From contig NZ_FWWW01000122.1 in NCBI RefSeq assembly GCF_900176135.1, forward strand, positions 1 through 47,221: 47,221 bases of DNA, written 5' to 3'. The notes below the pieces were generated by a model. It was not told where the DNA came from, ran no database searches, and was given only the letters and a program-made list of their open reading frames with translations. The DNA comes from Hymenobacter roseosalivarius DSM 11622. Its GTDB lineage: Bacteria > Bacteroidota > Bacteroidia > Cytophagales > Hymenobacteraceae. How positions within the stretch are numbered: position 1 is the first letter of the stretch; every line of letters begins with the position of its first letter. Shown piece after piece: positions 40,978-47,221 of the stretch. The translations under genes and the position numbers were made by a program.

Positions 40978-41644
40978 AGTTGGGAATATTTAGCCCTACG
41001 ACCAGGTCCCGTTGCACGACCAGCAGGCCGTTTTCCCATCGCGGATGGGTGATGCCCGAGCCCCCTCGGTTTTCTACCTTCTTCCTTTCGGCCGTCGTCA
41101 ACCGGGGGTCATCGTCGAAGACGTAGGAATCCAGGTAGCATGCGTTCTTGCCAGGCTCTTTTAGGGTTACGTGAATATGCTCCGGGTCCAATCGATCGGG
41201 GTAAGGGCCGGGCCGAAACGTGTAAAACGTAAAGCGGCCGTCTTTGCCGGTTGTTACCCAGCCTCGCACGTGGCCGTGCCGTTTCGCCCAGCCGGTGGCA
41301 TCGGCGCGGGCTTCGTAGAGGCCGCGGCGACTGGTATGATAAATATAGATGATTACGTTTTCCACCGGTGTGTGGCCGTCGCGGGCCCGCACCACGCCCG
41401 TGAGCAGGAGCTTGGGCTCGCTGGCGTGATAGCCGGGTAATGTATCCGTGGGCGCCAACTGTTTAGTCCCATACTCATACAGCGCTTCGCAGCCTTCGCA
41501 CGGACCGCCGACCAGCTGTTGGGTGACAGCACGGACCGGGGGCTGCTCTTGCGCAGGGGGTGGAGCTGGCCCGCCGCAAGCAGCGAACAGCATCGCCAAG
41601 GCCAAAGCGGGCCCCGACAGGAGGGCATAAGGGAGGTAGTGCAT
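40970..41644 (-). CDS. Intradiol-dioxygenase-like lipoprotein
   Basis: 224 residues from ATG 41644, chosen because it opens a lipoprotein signal (YALLSGPALALAMLFAACGG, lipobox FAAC). The body matches the beta-sandwich of intradiol ring-cleavage dioxygenases: LLLTGVVRARDGHTPVENVI, IYIYHTSRRGLYEAR, GWVTTGKDGRFTFYTFRPGP and PYPDRLDPEHIHVTL, where Tyr and the HIH histidines would bind iron. Exported, lipid-anchored members of this fold are common in Bacteroidota and may not cleave aromatic rings. A second in-frame ATG at 41668 lies in the loop of the hairpin at the start. Followed by the truncated YceI-like gene. Confidence 0.8.
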   Translation of the reverse strand: MHYLPYALLSGPALALAMLFAACGGPAPPPAQEQPPVRAVTQQLVGGPCEGCEALYEYGTKQLAPTDTLPGYHASEPKLLLTGVVRARDGHTPVENVIIYIYHTSRRGLYEARADATGWAKRHGHVRGWVTTGKDGRFTFYTFRPGPYPDRLDPEHIHVTLKEPGKNACYLDSYVFDDDPRLTTAERKKVENRGGSGITHPRWENGLLVVQRDLVVGLNIPNYD

Positions 41645-41686
41645 ACGTAAGGTTTTGCGGCAAATCATGCCGCAAAACCTTACGTA
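41644..41686 (-). promoter_or_regulatory. Perfect 19-bp hairpin at the dioxygenase-like start
   Basis: TACGTAAGGTTTTGCGGCA (41644-41662), loop AATCA, and its exact complement (41668-41686). The first base of the start codon is the last base of the stem, so folding of the mRNA would affect initiation; as DNA it is a large operator-like palindrome. No T tract on either side supports a terminator role. Confidence 0.65.
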
Positions 41687-41722
41687 TCAAAACGCAATCC
41701 GCTCACCCGAGGACTTTCTACC

Positions 41723-42691
41723 CTAACCCGAGGATTTAGCCGCCCTACTAGCAGAGAACTGGGCCAGGTGCTGGTTGAACGAAGCGGCGTAAGTGCGGCT
41801 GAGTCGGATCAATTGCCCATTCTTTAACCGCACGTCGTAGTCCCCGTTTAACCGGGAGGTATAAGACGTCACGTGGGCTAGGTTAACAATGGCGGACTTG
41901 TGTATGCGGACAAATTGCGCGGGGTCTAACTGCTGGTGAATGGACTTGAGGGAAGCGGAATAGAGGTATTTTTTGTCGTGGGTGTGAATCGTAACGTAGG
42001 GGTTGGCGGCGCTAATGGACACGATAGCTTCCGCCGGCACGACCGTCGTGTGCCGCCCCGACCCGACCACAAGGGTTTGGCGGGCTTCGCTTGGTGGTGG
42101 GGGCGTTTCCGTACGCCTGGGCGCCTCGACTAGCGGGGCGGGTCGGCGCAGACACAGCAGGCCCGTGGGCAGGTAGACTAGCGCATACTTGGCCAGTTCG
42201 TCGGAAAGGGAGTAGCGCAGGAGCATGCCGACCGAGTAAGTGTGGTCAAAAAACAAGGCCGATAACATATGCACCGCTTGCGCAAACAACAGGCTGTGCA
42301 GGGCGGACAGCAACCCGGCAATACCCAGGGTGGCGACTACTGCCCCAGCTGGGCTCAGGGGACTGTGTTGTCTTTTAAGAAAAAAAAGCTGGACCCCAGC
42401 GATGGGGCCAAATAGAACCCAGTTAACTTTAAACAAGATAGATTCTGAGAAATAGAATGGGTACTGATGAGCTGCTGCGTGCCAGTAGTCCTGGAGTACA
42501 TTTGCTCCTATGATTAACCCCAAAAAGCCAAGTAGAACGGCTGCTTTGTGCCCAGCGGTCCCTACCCAGCCAAGCCGGCGGGATACTGTCATCGATGGAA
42601 GAGCTGCGCGGTAGGGAGTCATATACAAGCAACAGGTAATGAGTACGAAGCAGCCGCAAGTTATTGATTGCGCAATCCCGTAGCTTCGCAT
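41723..42691 (-). CDS. Membrane-bound LytTR transcription regulator
   Basis: 322 residues. Several hydrophobic helices occupy the first ~190 residues (AVLLGFLGLIIGANVLQ; WVLFGPIAGVQLFFL; AVVATLGIAGLLSALHSLLF; YALVYLPTGLLCL). After a Pro-rich linker, the LytTR domain spans about 225-315: HTTVVPAEAIVSISAANPYV, TIHTHDKKYLYSASLKSIHQ, FVRIHKSAIVNLAHVTSYTS, GDYDVRLKNGQLIRLSRTYA. There is no receiver domain, so the membrane part is presumably the sensor. Members of this type are frequent in Bacteroidota. It stands alone, 79 bases from the dioxygenase start on the same strand, and could regulate that gene through the palindrome; this is inference. Confidence 0.88.
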   Translation of the reverse strand: MRSYGIAQSITCGCFVLITCCLYMTPYRAALPSMTVSRRLGWVGTAGHKAAVLLGFLGLIIGANVLQDYWHAAAHQYPFYFSESILFKVNWVLFGPIAGVQLFFLKRQHSPLSPAGAVVATLGIAGLLSALHSLLFAQAVHMLSALFFDHTYSVGMLLRYSLSDELAKYALVYLPTGLLCLRRPAPLVEAPRRTETPPPPSEARQTLVVGSGRHTTVVPAEAIVSISAANPYVTIHTHDKKYLYSASLKSIHQQLDPAQFVRIHKSAIVNLAHVTSYTSRLNGDYDVRLKNGQLIRLSRTYAASFNQHLAQFSASRAAKSSG

Positions 42692-42855
42692 GCTCCACTG
42701 GGTCCGCTTGCTGCAGTCCTTCCTTTAGTTCATTTCTTCCTCAACTATTCTCTGCCCCCCACCTGTTACCCTACGCAGCTTCCTCTAACGGCCCGACGGT
42801 ACGCTGCAGCCAGAAGTTTGCTTATTCGTTTAACAACAACCTTACTCGGAGTGGT

Positions 42856-43383
42856 ATGGCCGTGGAACTGGTTCCCTATACTCCCCGCTGGTGCAGTGAA
42901 TTCGCCCTGGAGGCTAGTGCCTTACGCAAGGCACTCGGCGACACGATAGTGGCCATCCATCATATTGGGAGCACCGCCATTCCCGGGATTCTCGCCAAAC
43001 CGGTCATCGATGTTTTATGCGTGGTCACCTCGCTCGCGGCGGTGGACGCGGCTGCCCCCCGGATGCAGGTACTCGGCTACACGGCCAAGGGCGAGCACGG
43101 GATCGCGGGTCGACGGTATTTTCAAAAGAAGGATTCCCGGGGCGTGCGCAGCCATCATGTCCACGTCTTCTGCTTGGGGGCAGACCACATCGAGGGCCAT
43201 CTCGCGTTTCGGGATTTCCTGCTGGCGCACCCCACCAAAGCCGCCCAGTATGCAGAAATGAAAGCGTTGGCGCTAGCCAATCACCTGCTTACGCGGCAAG
43301 CCTACCAAGAGAGCAAAAAGCCCTTTATCTTTGCCCTCCTGCCGGAAGCTATTCGTTGGTATCGCCTCCAGCGGGGCCACTAA
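42856..43383 (+). CDS. GrpB-family protein (nucleotidyltransferase fold)
   Basis: 175 residues from ATG 42856 (MAVELVPYTPRWCSEFALEA), a start typical for the GrpB/UPF0157 family; upstream in-frame codons do not match. Signature HHIGSTAIPGILAKPVIDVL with the GS motif and Asp of the nucleotidyltransferase fold, then SHHVHVFCLGADHIEGHLAF, and FRDFLLAHPTKAAQYAEMKA toward the end, all usual in this family. Enzymatic activity has not been established for most members. Single-gene unit, divergent from the LytTR gene at 42691 and separated by 164 bases. Confidence 0.9.
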   Translation: MAVELVPYTPRWCSEFALEASALRKALGDTIVAIHHIGSTAIPGILAKPVIDVLCVVTSLAAVDAAAPRMQVLGYTAKGEHGIAGRRYFQKKDSRGVRSHHVHVFCLGADHIEGHLAFRDFLLAHPTKAAQYAEMKALALANHLLTRQAYQESKKPFIFALLPEAIRWYRLQRGH

Positions 43384-43544
43384 TTAGCACGACGAGGAAG
43401 GGGAGTGCCTGTAGATGTCGCTGTTGGCCGCGCCCGATAACGCCGGGCTAATCGCTGTCCGGGAGTTACGGGGGCTGGCGACCGCTTGCCACTTACAGCC
43501 CAAAAAATACTAGTGAACATAATGGGTTTTCTGAGGTGGTCCGG

Positions 43545-44444
43545 TTAGGCAGGACAGTTTAGGGTCGTTGATGAAAGTAGTTGTTGGTGAGTGAGATACG
43601 GCAATTGATACCCAATGCTGGAGTGCAGGCGCTGGTAATTATAATAGTCAAAATAGTCGGCGACACTGGCCTGGGCATCAGCTAAGTCGGTAAATACGGG
43701 CCATTCGCGGGCTTCGAGTTCTTCCGTTTTGAGCCGCGACCATAGGCTTTCCGCCTGGGCATTATCGTAGCACTCGCCGCGGCGGCTCTGCGAGCGCAGG
43801 CACTCGTGCCGGTGCAGCAGGGCGCGGTAGGCCTTACCACAGTACTGGCCACCTCGGTCAGAGTGCACCAGTAAGCCAGCTGTTGGCTGCTGGGCCAACA
43901 GGGCACGCTGCAAGGCCGTCGTAATCAACTCTTCCGGCATGGTGGCCATCACGTGCCAGCCCACGACGTGCTTTCTGGCCATATCCTGGAACGCACATAG
44001 ATAGGCCCAGTCGCCGCTGGCCAGCGGCAAGTAGGTGATGTCGCTCACCCACACGCGGTTAGCTTGTGCGACCGGCGGTTGGTCGAGCAAGCGATTCGGG
44101 GCACAGCGCAGCCCGTGGGTGGAATCCGTCGTGCGGGGGGTGTAGGCCTTGGGCTGCAAGGCGCGTAAGCTCCGGCGGCGCATCGCCGTGCGTAGGGCTT
44201 GGCGGCCTACGTGGTGGCCCTGCTGGCACAAGGCCACGCGTAATCGACGGGTGCCATAGCGCTTCTTATGCGCGGCAAACGTCTGGTCCAACGCCACTTC
44301 CCATGCCGGCTCTGGTGGCCCGAGGCCTTGCTGCGCGCGCTGCTGCCACGCATAATAGCGGCTAGGCGGTACCGCCAGCACCTGACAAAGGCGACGGACC
44401 GGATAGCTCCCGCGGTGCTGGTCGATGAAACGGTAGCGGCTCAT
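43545..44444 (-). CDS. IS3-family transposase OrfB (DDE integrase)
   Basis: 299 residues. An N-terminal HTH_21 part (YPVRRLCQVLAVPPSRYYAW; RYGTRRLRVALCQQGHHVGR) leads to the rve/DDE core: first Asp in RVWVSDITYLPLASGDWAYL, second in LLVHSDRGGQYCGKAYRALL, Glu in ECYDNAQAESLWSRLKTEEL, followed by YFDYYNYQRLHSSIGYQLP. Start overlaps the orfA stop as ATGA. Expression of the fused OrfAB transposase likely uses -1 slippage on A7 (minus strand; T7 at 44477-44483), which would read on into the orfB frame. Confidence 0.95.
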   Translation of the reverse strand: MSRYRFIDQHRGSYPVRRLCQVLAVPPSRYYAWQQRAQQGLGPPEPAWEVALDQTFAAHKKRYGTRRLRVALCQQGHHVGRQALRTAMRRRSLRALQPKAYTPRTTDSTHGLRCAPNRLLDQPPVAQANRVWVSDITYLPLASGDWAYLCAFQDMARKHVVGWHVMATMPEELITTALQRALLAQQPTAGLLVHSDRGGQYCGKAYRALLHRHECLRSQSRRGECYDNAQAESLWSRLKTEELEAREWPVFTDLADAQASVADYFDYYNYQRLHSSIGYQLPYLTHQQLLSSTTLNCPA

Positions 44445-44749
44445 TGCTCGTCGGTCTTGGAGAAGATAGCGATGGCTTTTTTTAAAATCTCTAACTCCTG
44501 AGCCTGCCGCCGATTAGTGGCCCGCAGCTGGCGCAGTTCAGCCGCCGTAGTCGGGTCTAGACTGGCGCCAAGAGCGGCGGCTACGGGCGTTTGCACGGCT
44601 TTCTGCCACTTGTAGAGCAGCTTGACATTGATATTCAGGGCCCGAGCGGCCGCCTGGGTAGAACGGCTTTCGCTGGCCAAGCGCAGGGCTTCGGCGCGAA
44701 AGGCCGCATCATAGGTGCGCCGCTTGGTCGGTTTGGGAGGAGTAGCCAT
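44441..44749 (-). CDS. IS3-family OrfA (helix-turn-helix)
   Basis: 102 residues from ATG 44749 (MATPPKPTKRRTYDAAFRAE); a longer start at 44788 would lie in the element's terminal repeat. Helix-turn-helix of the transposase_8 type: EALRLASESRSTQAAARALN, then INVKLLYKWQKAV, and a C-terminal leucine zipper (LRQLRATNRRQAQELEILKK). Binds the IS ends. The zipper region ends at the A7 slippery run used for OrfAB fusion. Confidence 0.92.
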   Translation of the reverse strand: MATPPKPTKRRTYDAAFRAEALRLASESRSTQAAARALNINVKLLYKWQKAVQTPVAAALGASLDPTTAAELRQLRATNRRQAQELEILKKAIAIFSKTDEQ

Positions 44750-44982
44750 CAGACAAGAAAGGTAAGGCCCTATTCTGTCCCGCTTCACCCGACCACCTCA
44801 TTCTAGGACTTAGCTGTAGGCCGGGGGCAAGGACTATGGGCCACTTACCTAGTGGGTGGGGATGCCCGCAGGGACTTACTTATAAATTTAACAGCCTTAT
44901 TAAATCCAAATAGGGGCGGTAGTCGTAGGGGGAACTAGATCTGTACTATTCATTCTTCCTTTCGTCCTATCATCTTGCTTCT

Positions 44983-46566
44983 ATGCTAAAATCCTCTTCC
45001 CTCGCCAAATGGGGCGTGGCCGTGCTGTTAGTGTCCTCGCTGAGTAGCTGCGAAGACATTCTGGAGCAGTACTTCCCCAAACCCACTCCGCCCCCTGTTA
45101 TTCCTACCTTCCCCAATCTAGGGTTAGACATCCCCTTCTACGCCTTATCGGGCGGTACCAAGCTGGATGCCTATTCTACCAAGGACCCCAGTACGCGCAC
45201 CAGTTCGGTCAGCATTACGGGCCTTGGCAATGGCGAAACCTTGTTAGCCATTGACTTCCGGCCCGCCACAGGCCAGCTCTATGGGGTGAGCAGTGGCAGT
45301 CGCCTCTACGTGATCAACCAGAACACGGGCGTGGCGCGAGCTATTGGCAGCGCGGCTTTCACCCCCGCCGTGGCGGGCAATTTGGTGGGCTTTGATTTCA
45401 ACCCCACGGTCGACCGCATCCGCCTCGTTACTTCCACCGGCCAGAACCTGCGCCTGAATCCCGAAACGGGCACCGTCGCTAACACGGATGGCGCTATCAC
45501 TGGGGCCGCTGGGGCGACGATCACTGGGGCCGCTTATACCAACAACGTCGCCGGGGCAGAAACCACGGTGCTCTATGACCTGGACCCGGCCACCGATCAA
45601 CTCTACCGCCAGGATCCGCCCAACAACGGTACGCTCGTGGCCGTGGGTGCTCTAAACTTAAATGTTAGTGGCGATGGGGGCTTCGATATTGATGCCCGGA
45701 CGGGCACGGCCTTAGGTCTGTACACGGTTAATGGCAATCCTACGCTGTTTACCCTAGACTTAGCCACTGGCGCCGCTCGCCCCTTAGCCCAGTATGCGGC
45801 CAACGCCGGCTATACTGGTATCGCCATCCCGACCCGACCCGTGGCCTACGCCGTCAACGCCTTAAGCAATAGCACCTTACTAATTTTTGACCTTACCAAT
45901 CCCTCTACGCTGGTATCTAAACCTATTACCGGGTTGGCATCAGATGCGTTTATAAAAGGCCTGGATTTTCGACCTGCCAATGGCCAGCTCTACGCCCTAA
46001 GTAGCGATAATGGTCTATATACCATCAATGCCTCGTCAGGGGCCGCTACTCTTATCGCTCCCCTAAGCATCCCCGTAATTGGTGCCAGCGTCGGCTTTGA
46101 CTTCAACCCAGTAGCTGACCGCATACGCATTGTGACGAGTAGTGACCAGAACCTGCGAGTAAATCCTGTGGATGGCTCAGTCGTCCAGGATACCCCTCTC
46201 AACCCCAGCGAACGCATTATCTTTGGGTCTGCATACTCCAATAATTACGCAGGCGCGACTACTACAACTTTATATAACCTTGGTCGGGTACTCATAGGTA
46301 GGCAAACGACTGCTAGTACCCTGTATCAACAAACTCCCCCCAACGATGGGAATTTAGTAGAGATTGCTCGGTTAGCACCAGATAATATAGGTTCAGGCAG
46401 TTTCGACATTGGCGGCACCAGTAATATAGGCTATGCCTTGGTGAGTCTCCTATTTAATCCTGTCAACACCTTATATTCTGTCGATTTGCAAACAGGTAAA
46501 CTAACAGCTATTGGGTCTTTACCCCAATCAAGCAGTCTTGGCTTTACGGTTGGCTTAGGCTTCTAA
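44983..46566 (+). CDS. Lipoprotein with two DUF4394 domains
   Basis: 527 residues. The signal peptide WGVAVLLVSSLSSCEDILEQ has lipobox LSSC. Two tandem DUF4394 units of about 230 residues follow, each with TLLAIDFRPATGQLYGVSSG / IKGLDFRPANGQLYALSSDN, GFDFNPTVDRIRLVTSTGQN / GFDFNPVADRIRIVTSSDQN, LRLNPETGTV / LRVNPVDGSV and an LYQ(Q/D)(T/P)PPN segment. The units resemble beta-propeller blades, so the mature protein is probably a surface-exposed beta structure. The unit's duplication is complete; no frameshift. The second half has visibly fewer G/C third positions than the first. Followed by a strong terminator. Confidence 0.9.
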   Translation: MLKSSSLAKWGVAVLLVSSLSSCEDILEQYFPKPTPPPVIPTFPNLGLDIPFYALSGGTKLDAYSTKDPSTRTSSVSITGLGNGETLLAIDFRPATGQLYGVSSGSRLYVINQNTGVARAIGSAAFTPAVAGNLVGFDFNPTVDRIRLVTSTGQNLRLNPETGTVANTDGAITGAAGATITGAAYTNNVAGAETTVLYDLDPATDQLYRQDPPNNGTLVAVGALNLNVSGDGGFDIDARTGTALGLYTVNGNPTLFTLDLATGAARPLAQYAANAGYTGIAIPTRPVAYAVNALSNSTLLIFDLTNPSTLVSKPITGLASDAFIKGLDFRPANGQLYALSSDNGLYTINASSGAATLIAPLSIPVIGASVGFDFNPVADRIRIVTSSDQNLRVNPVDGSVVQDTPLNPSERIIFGSAYSNNYAGATTTTLYNLGRVLIGRQTTASTLYQQTPPNDGNLVEIARLAPDNIGSGSFDIGGTSNIGYALVSLLFNPVNTLYSVDLQTGKLTAIGSLPQSSSLGFTVGLGF

Positions 46567-46602
46567 GTTTATGCTGGCAACCTAAGTTCATGCGGTCCTA
46601 CC

Positions 46603-46636
46603 AAAAAGCCCTAGCTCATCAGCTAGGGCTTTTTTG
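46603..46636 (+). terminator. Rho-independent terminator after the DUF4394 gene
   Basis: AGCCCTAGCT (46607-46616), loop CATC, AGCTAGGGCT (46621-46630), then five Ts; As on the other side make it work in both directions, for this gene and possibly for the partial gene on the minus strand. Confidence 0.85.
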
Positions 46637-46889
46637 ATGCCGGCTCTGCGGCTCATCCCGGGCAAAGGAACTCGGAAATAGCATGTAGGCAGAGATAGCT
46701 TACAACGAGGCTGGTGCACTTGATCCCGAAAAGAGTCATTTGTCCTGGTAACGCTTGAAAATATCAACAGGCTTAGCGCAGTCCATAACACCCGCTGGAA
46801 CATCGCGGGAGCCCCTGCGGCCATCTGTTGCTTGACATAATTGGACTTATACGACCATTTTAGGGGTAGCTCGACGAGTTGTTGCCGCC

Positions 46890-47221
46890 TTACAGAAAGG
46901 GACTTTTCGTACCAATAATGCGGTGTTGCCGAGGACTGCGGACCAACACATGTTTCACTTTTGATTGCCGTCGGCTGGTGAGCAAGAAATACCCCCGCGC
47001 GGCGTAGTCGATGGCAAACGTATCTGCCATAAAAAGAAAGTGGTTGTGCTCGAGCTTATAGCGGTCATCGTAGTATAAATCCTGCATGATTAGGCGCATG
47101 TGCACAGCATGGACCGAATCCAGATTGTAGAGCGCAAGGACCTCGCCATAGGGGCGAATCAGGAGAGTTTGAATGAGGTGGTTGTGTTTATTCACGGAGC
47201 GCAGGTATTGCCCCCGCTCAT
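46890..47221 (-). CDS. Unknown protein, 5' part outside window
   Basis: The minus-strand frame is open from the right edge through 47195 to a stop at 46890. An in-frame GTG at 47195 might serve as a start, but open reading upstream (ERGQYLRSV) suggests the gene begins beyond the window. Sequence: HNHLIQTLLIRPYGEVLALY, NLDSVHAVHMRLIMQDLYYD, DRYKLEHNHFLFMADTFAID, YAARGYFLLTSRRQSKVKHV. A compact C-terminal alpha/beta domain; family not recognised. Confidence 0.6.
   Translation of the reverse strand, partial: ERGQYLRSVNKHNHLIQTLLIRPYGEVLALYNLDSVHAVHMRLIMQDLYYDDRYKLEHNHFLFMADTFAIDYAARGYFLLTSRRQSKVKHVLVRSPRQHRIIGTKSPFL

Larger units (their letters stand above)
43532..44800. mobile_element. Complete IS3-family insertion sequence
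   Basis: 1,269 bp. Ends TGAGGTGGTCCGGTTAGGCA at 43532 and, inverted, TGAGGTGGTCGGGTGAAGCG reading in from 44800; both continue with GGACAG after at most one base. Flanked by TTC on both sides (43529-43531 and 44801-44803), a probable 3-bp target duplication. It contains overlapping orfA and orfB on the minus strand. It looks intact and potentially active. Confidence 0.9.

Noticed and set aside
43414..43512. Short open frame starting MSLLAAPDNAGLIAV
   Set aside because: Only 32 codons, no known family; may be a remnant but cannot be supported.
46588..46824. Minus-strand open frame of 78 codons
   Set aside because: It runs through the terminator hairpin and has no protein-like features.

Overview
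The window looks like a plasmid, or a plasmid-bearing segment, of a high-GC member of the Bacteroidota, most likely a Hymenobacter-type Cytophagales bacterium. Evidence seen: promoters of the Bacteroidota form (TTG, about 19-20 bases, TAnnTTTG) ahead of the rep gene and an outer membrane protein gene; secreted Rhs proteins and LytTR/LytS regulators of Bacteroidota type; DUF4932-like and DUF4394-like proteins; and many signal-peptide or lipoprotein starts. The replicon assignment rests on one contiguous backbone at about 15.5-25.6 kb: serine recombinase with its palindromic site, a membrane MutS-like ATPase, MOBP relaxase and MobC with an oriT candidate, iterons with a Rep_3 initiator, ParA with a small ribbon-helix-helix partner, and a Fic operon.

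Layout. 1-2.5 kb: a lipoprotein cut by the left edge, a stub gene broken by a 224-bp element with perfect 32-bp inverted ends, a small lipoprotein, and a structured RNA candidate resembling the HEARO/omega RNA of IscB elements with no IscB gene beside it. 2.5-15.4 kb: a polymorphic-toxin locus. A large Rhs-partner protein precedes an LRR-Ig-LRR-Ig-Rhs gene (split by one extra T in a T6 run) ending in a zincin-like toxin tip, followed by an immunity candidate. A displaced second tip (Rhs core copy, pretoxin, PD-(D/E)xK nuclease) with its own immunity candidate follows, then a decayed third core fragment.

15.4-25.6 kb: the plasmid backbone. The same 9-bp repeat RTTACYNNT occurs as tandem clusters at three places: inside the coding sequence of the ParB-like gene, between parA and the Fic operon, and beyond fic. 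This is the best candidate for an unusual distributed centromere/operator.

25.7-36.8 kb: accessory genes: a DUF6756-like protein, an IS110-family element with a possible bridge-RNA leader, a beta-barrel protein, an MG2/TonB-plug protein flanked by two halves of a decayed small gene, an ankyrin pseudogene, an S41 peptidase and another outer membrane protein.

36.8-47.2 kb: an operon of a DUF4932-like metallopeptidase, LytS-type kinase and LytTR regulator joined by four-base overlaps, with a LytTR-like pair of direct repeats upstream; a small secreted protein; a truncated YceI-like gene; an intradiol-dioxygenase-like lipoprotein whose start lies at a perfect 19-bp hairpin; a membrane LytTR protein; a GrpB-family protein; a complete IS3-family element; a two-domain DUF4394 lipoprotein with a terminator; and a gene cut by the right edge. 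No tRNA, rRNA or CRISPR array was seen.
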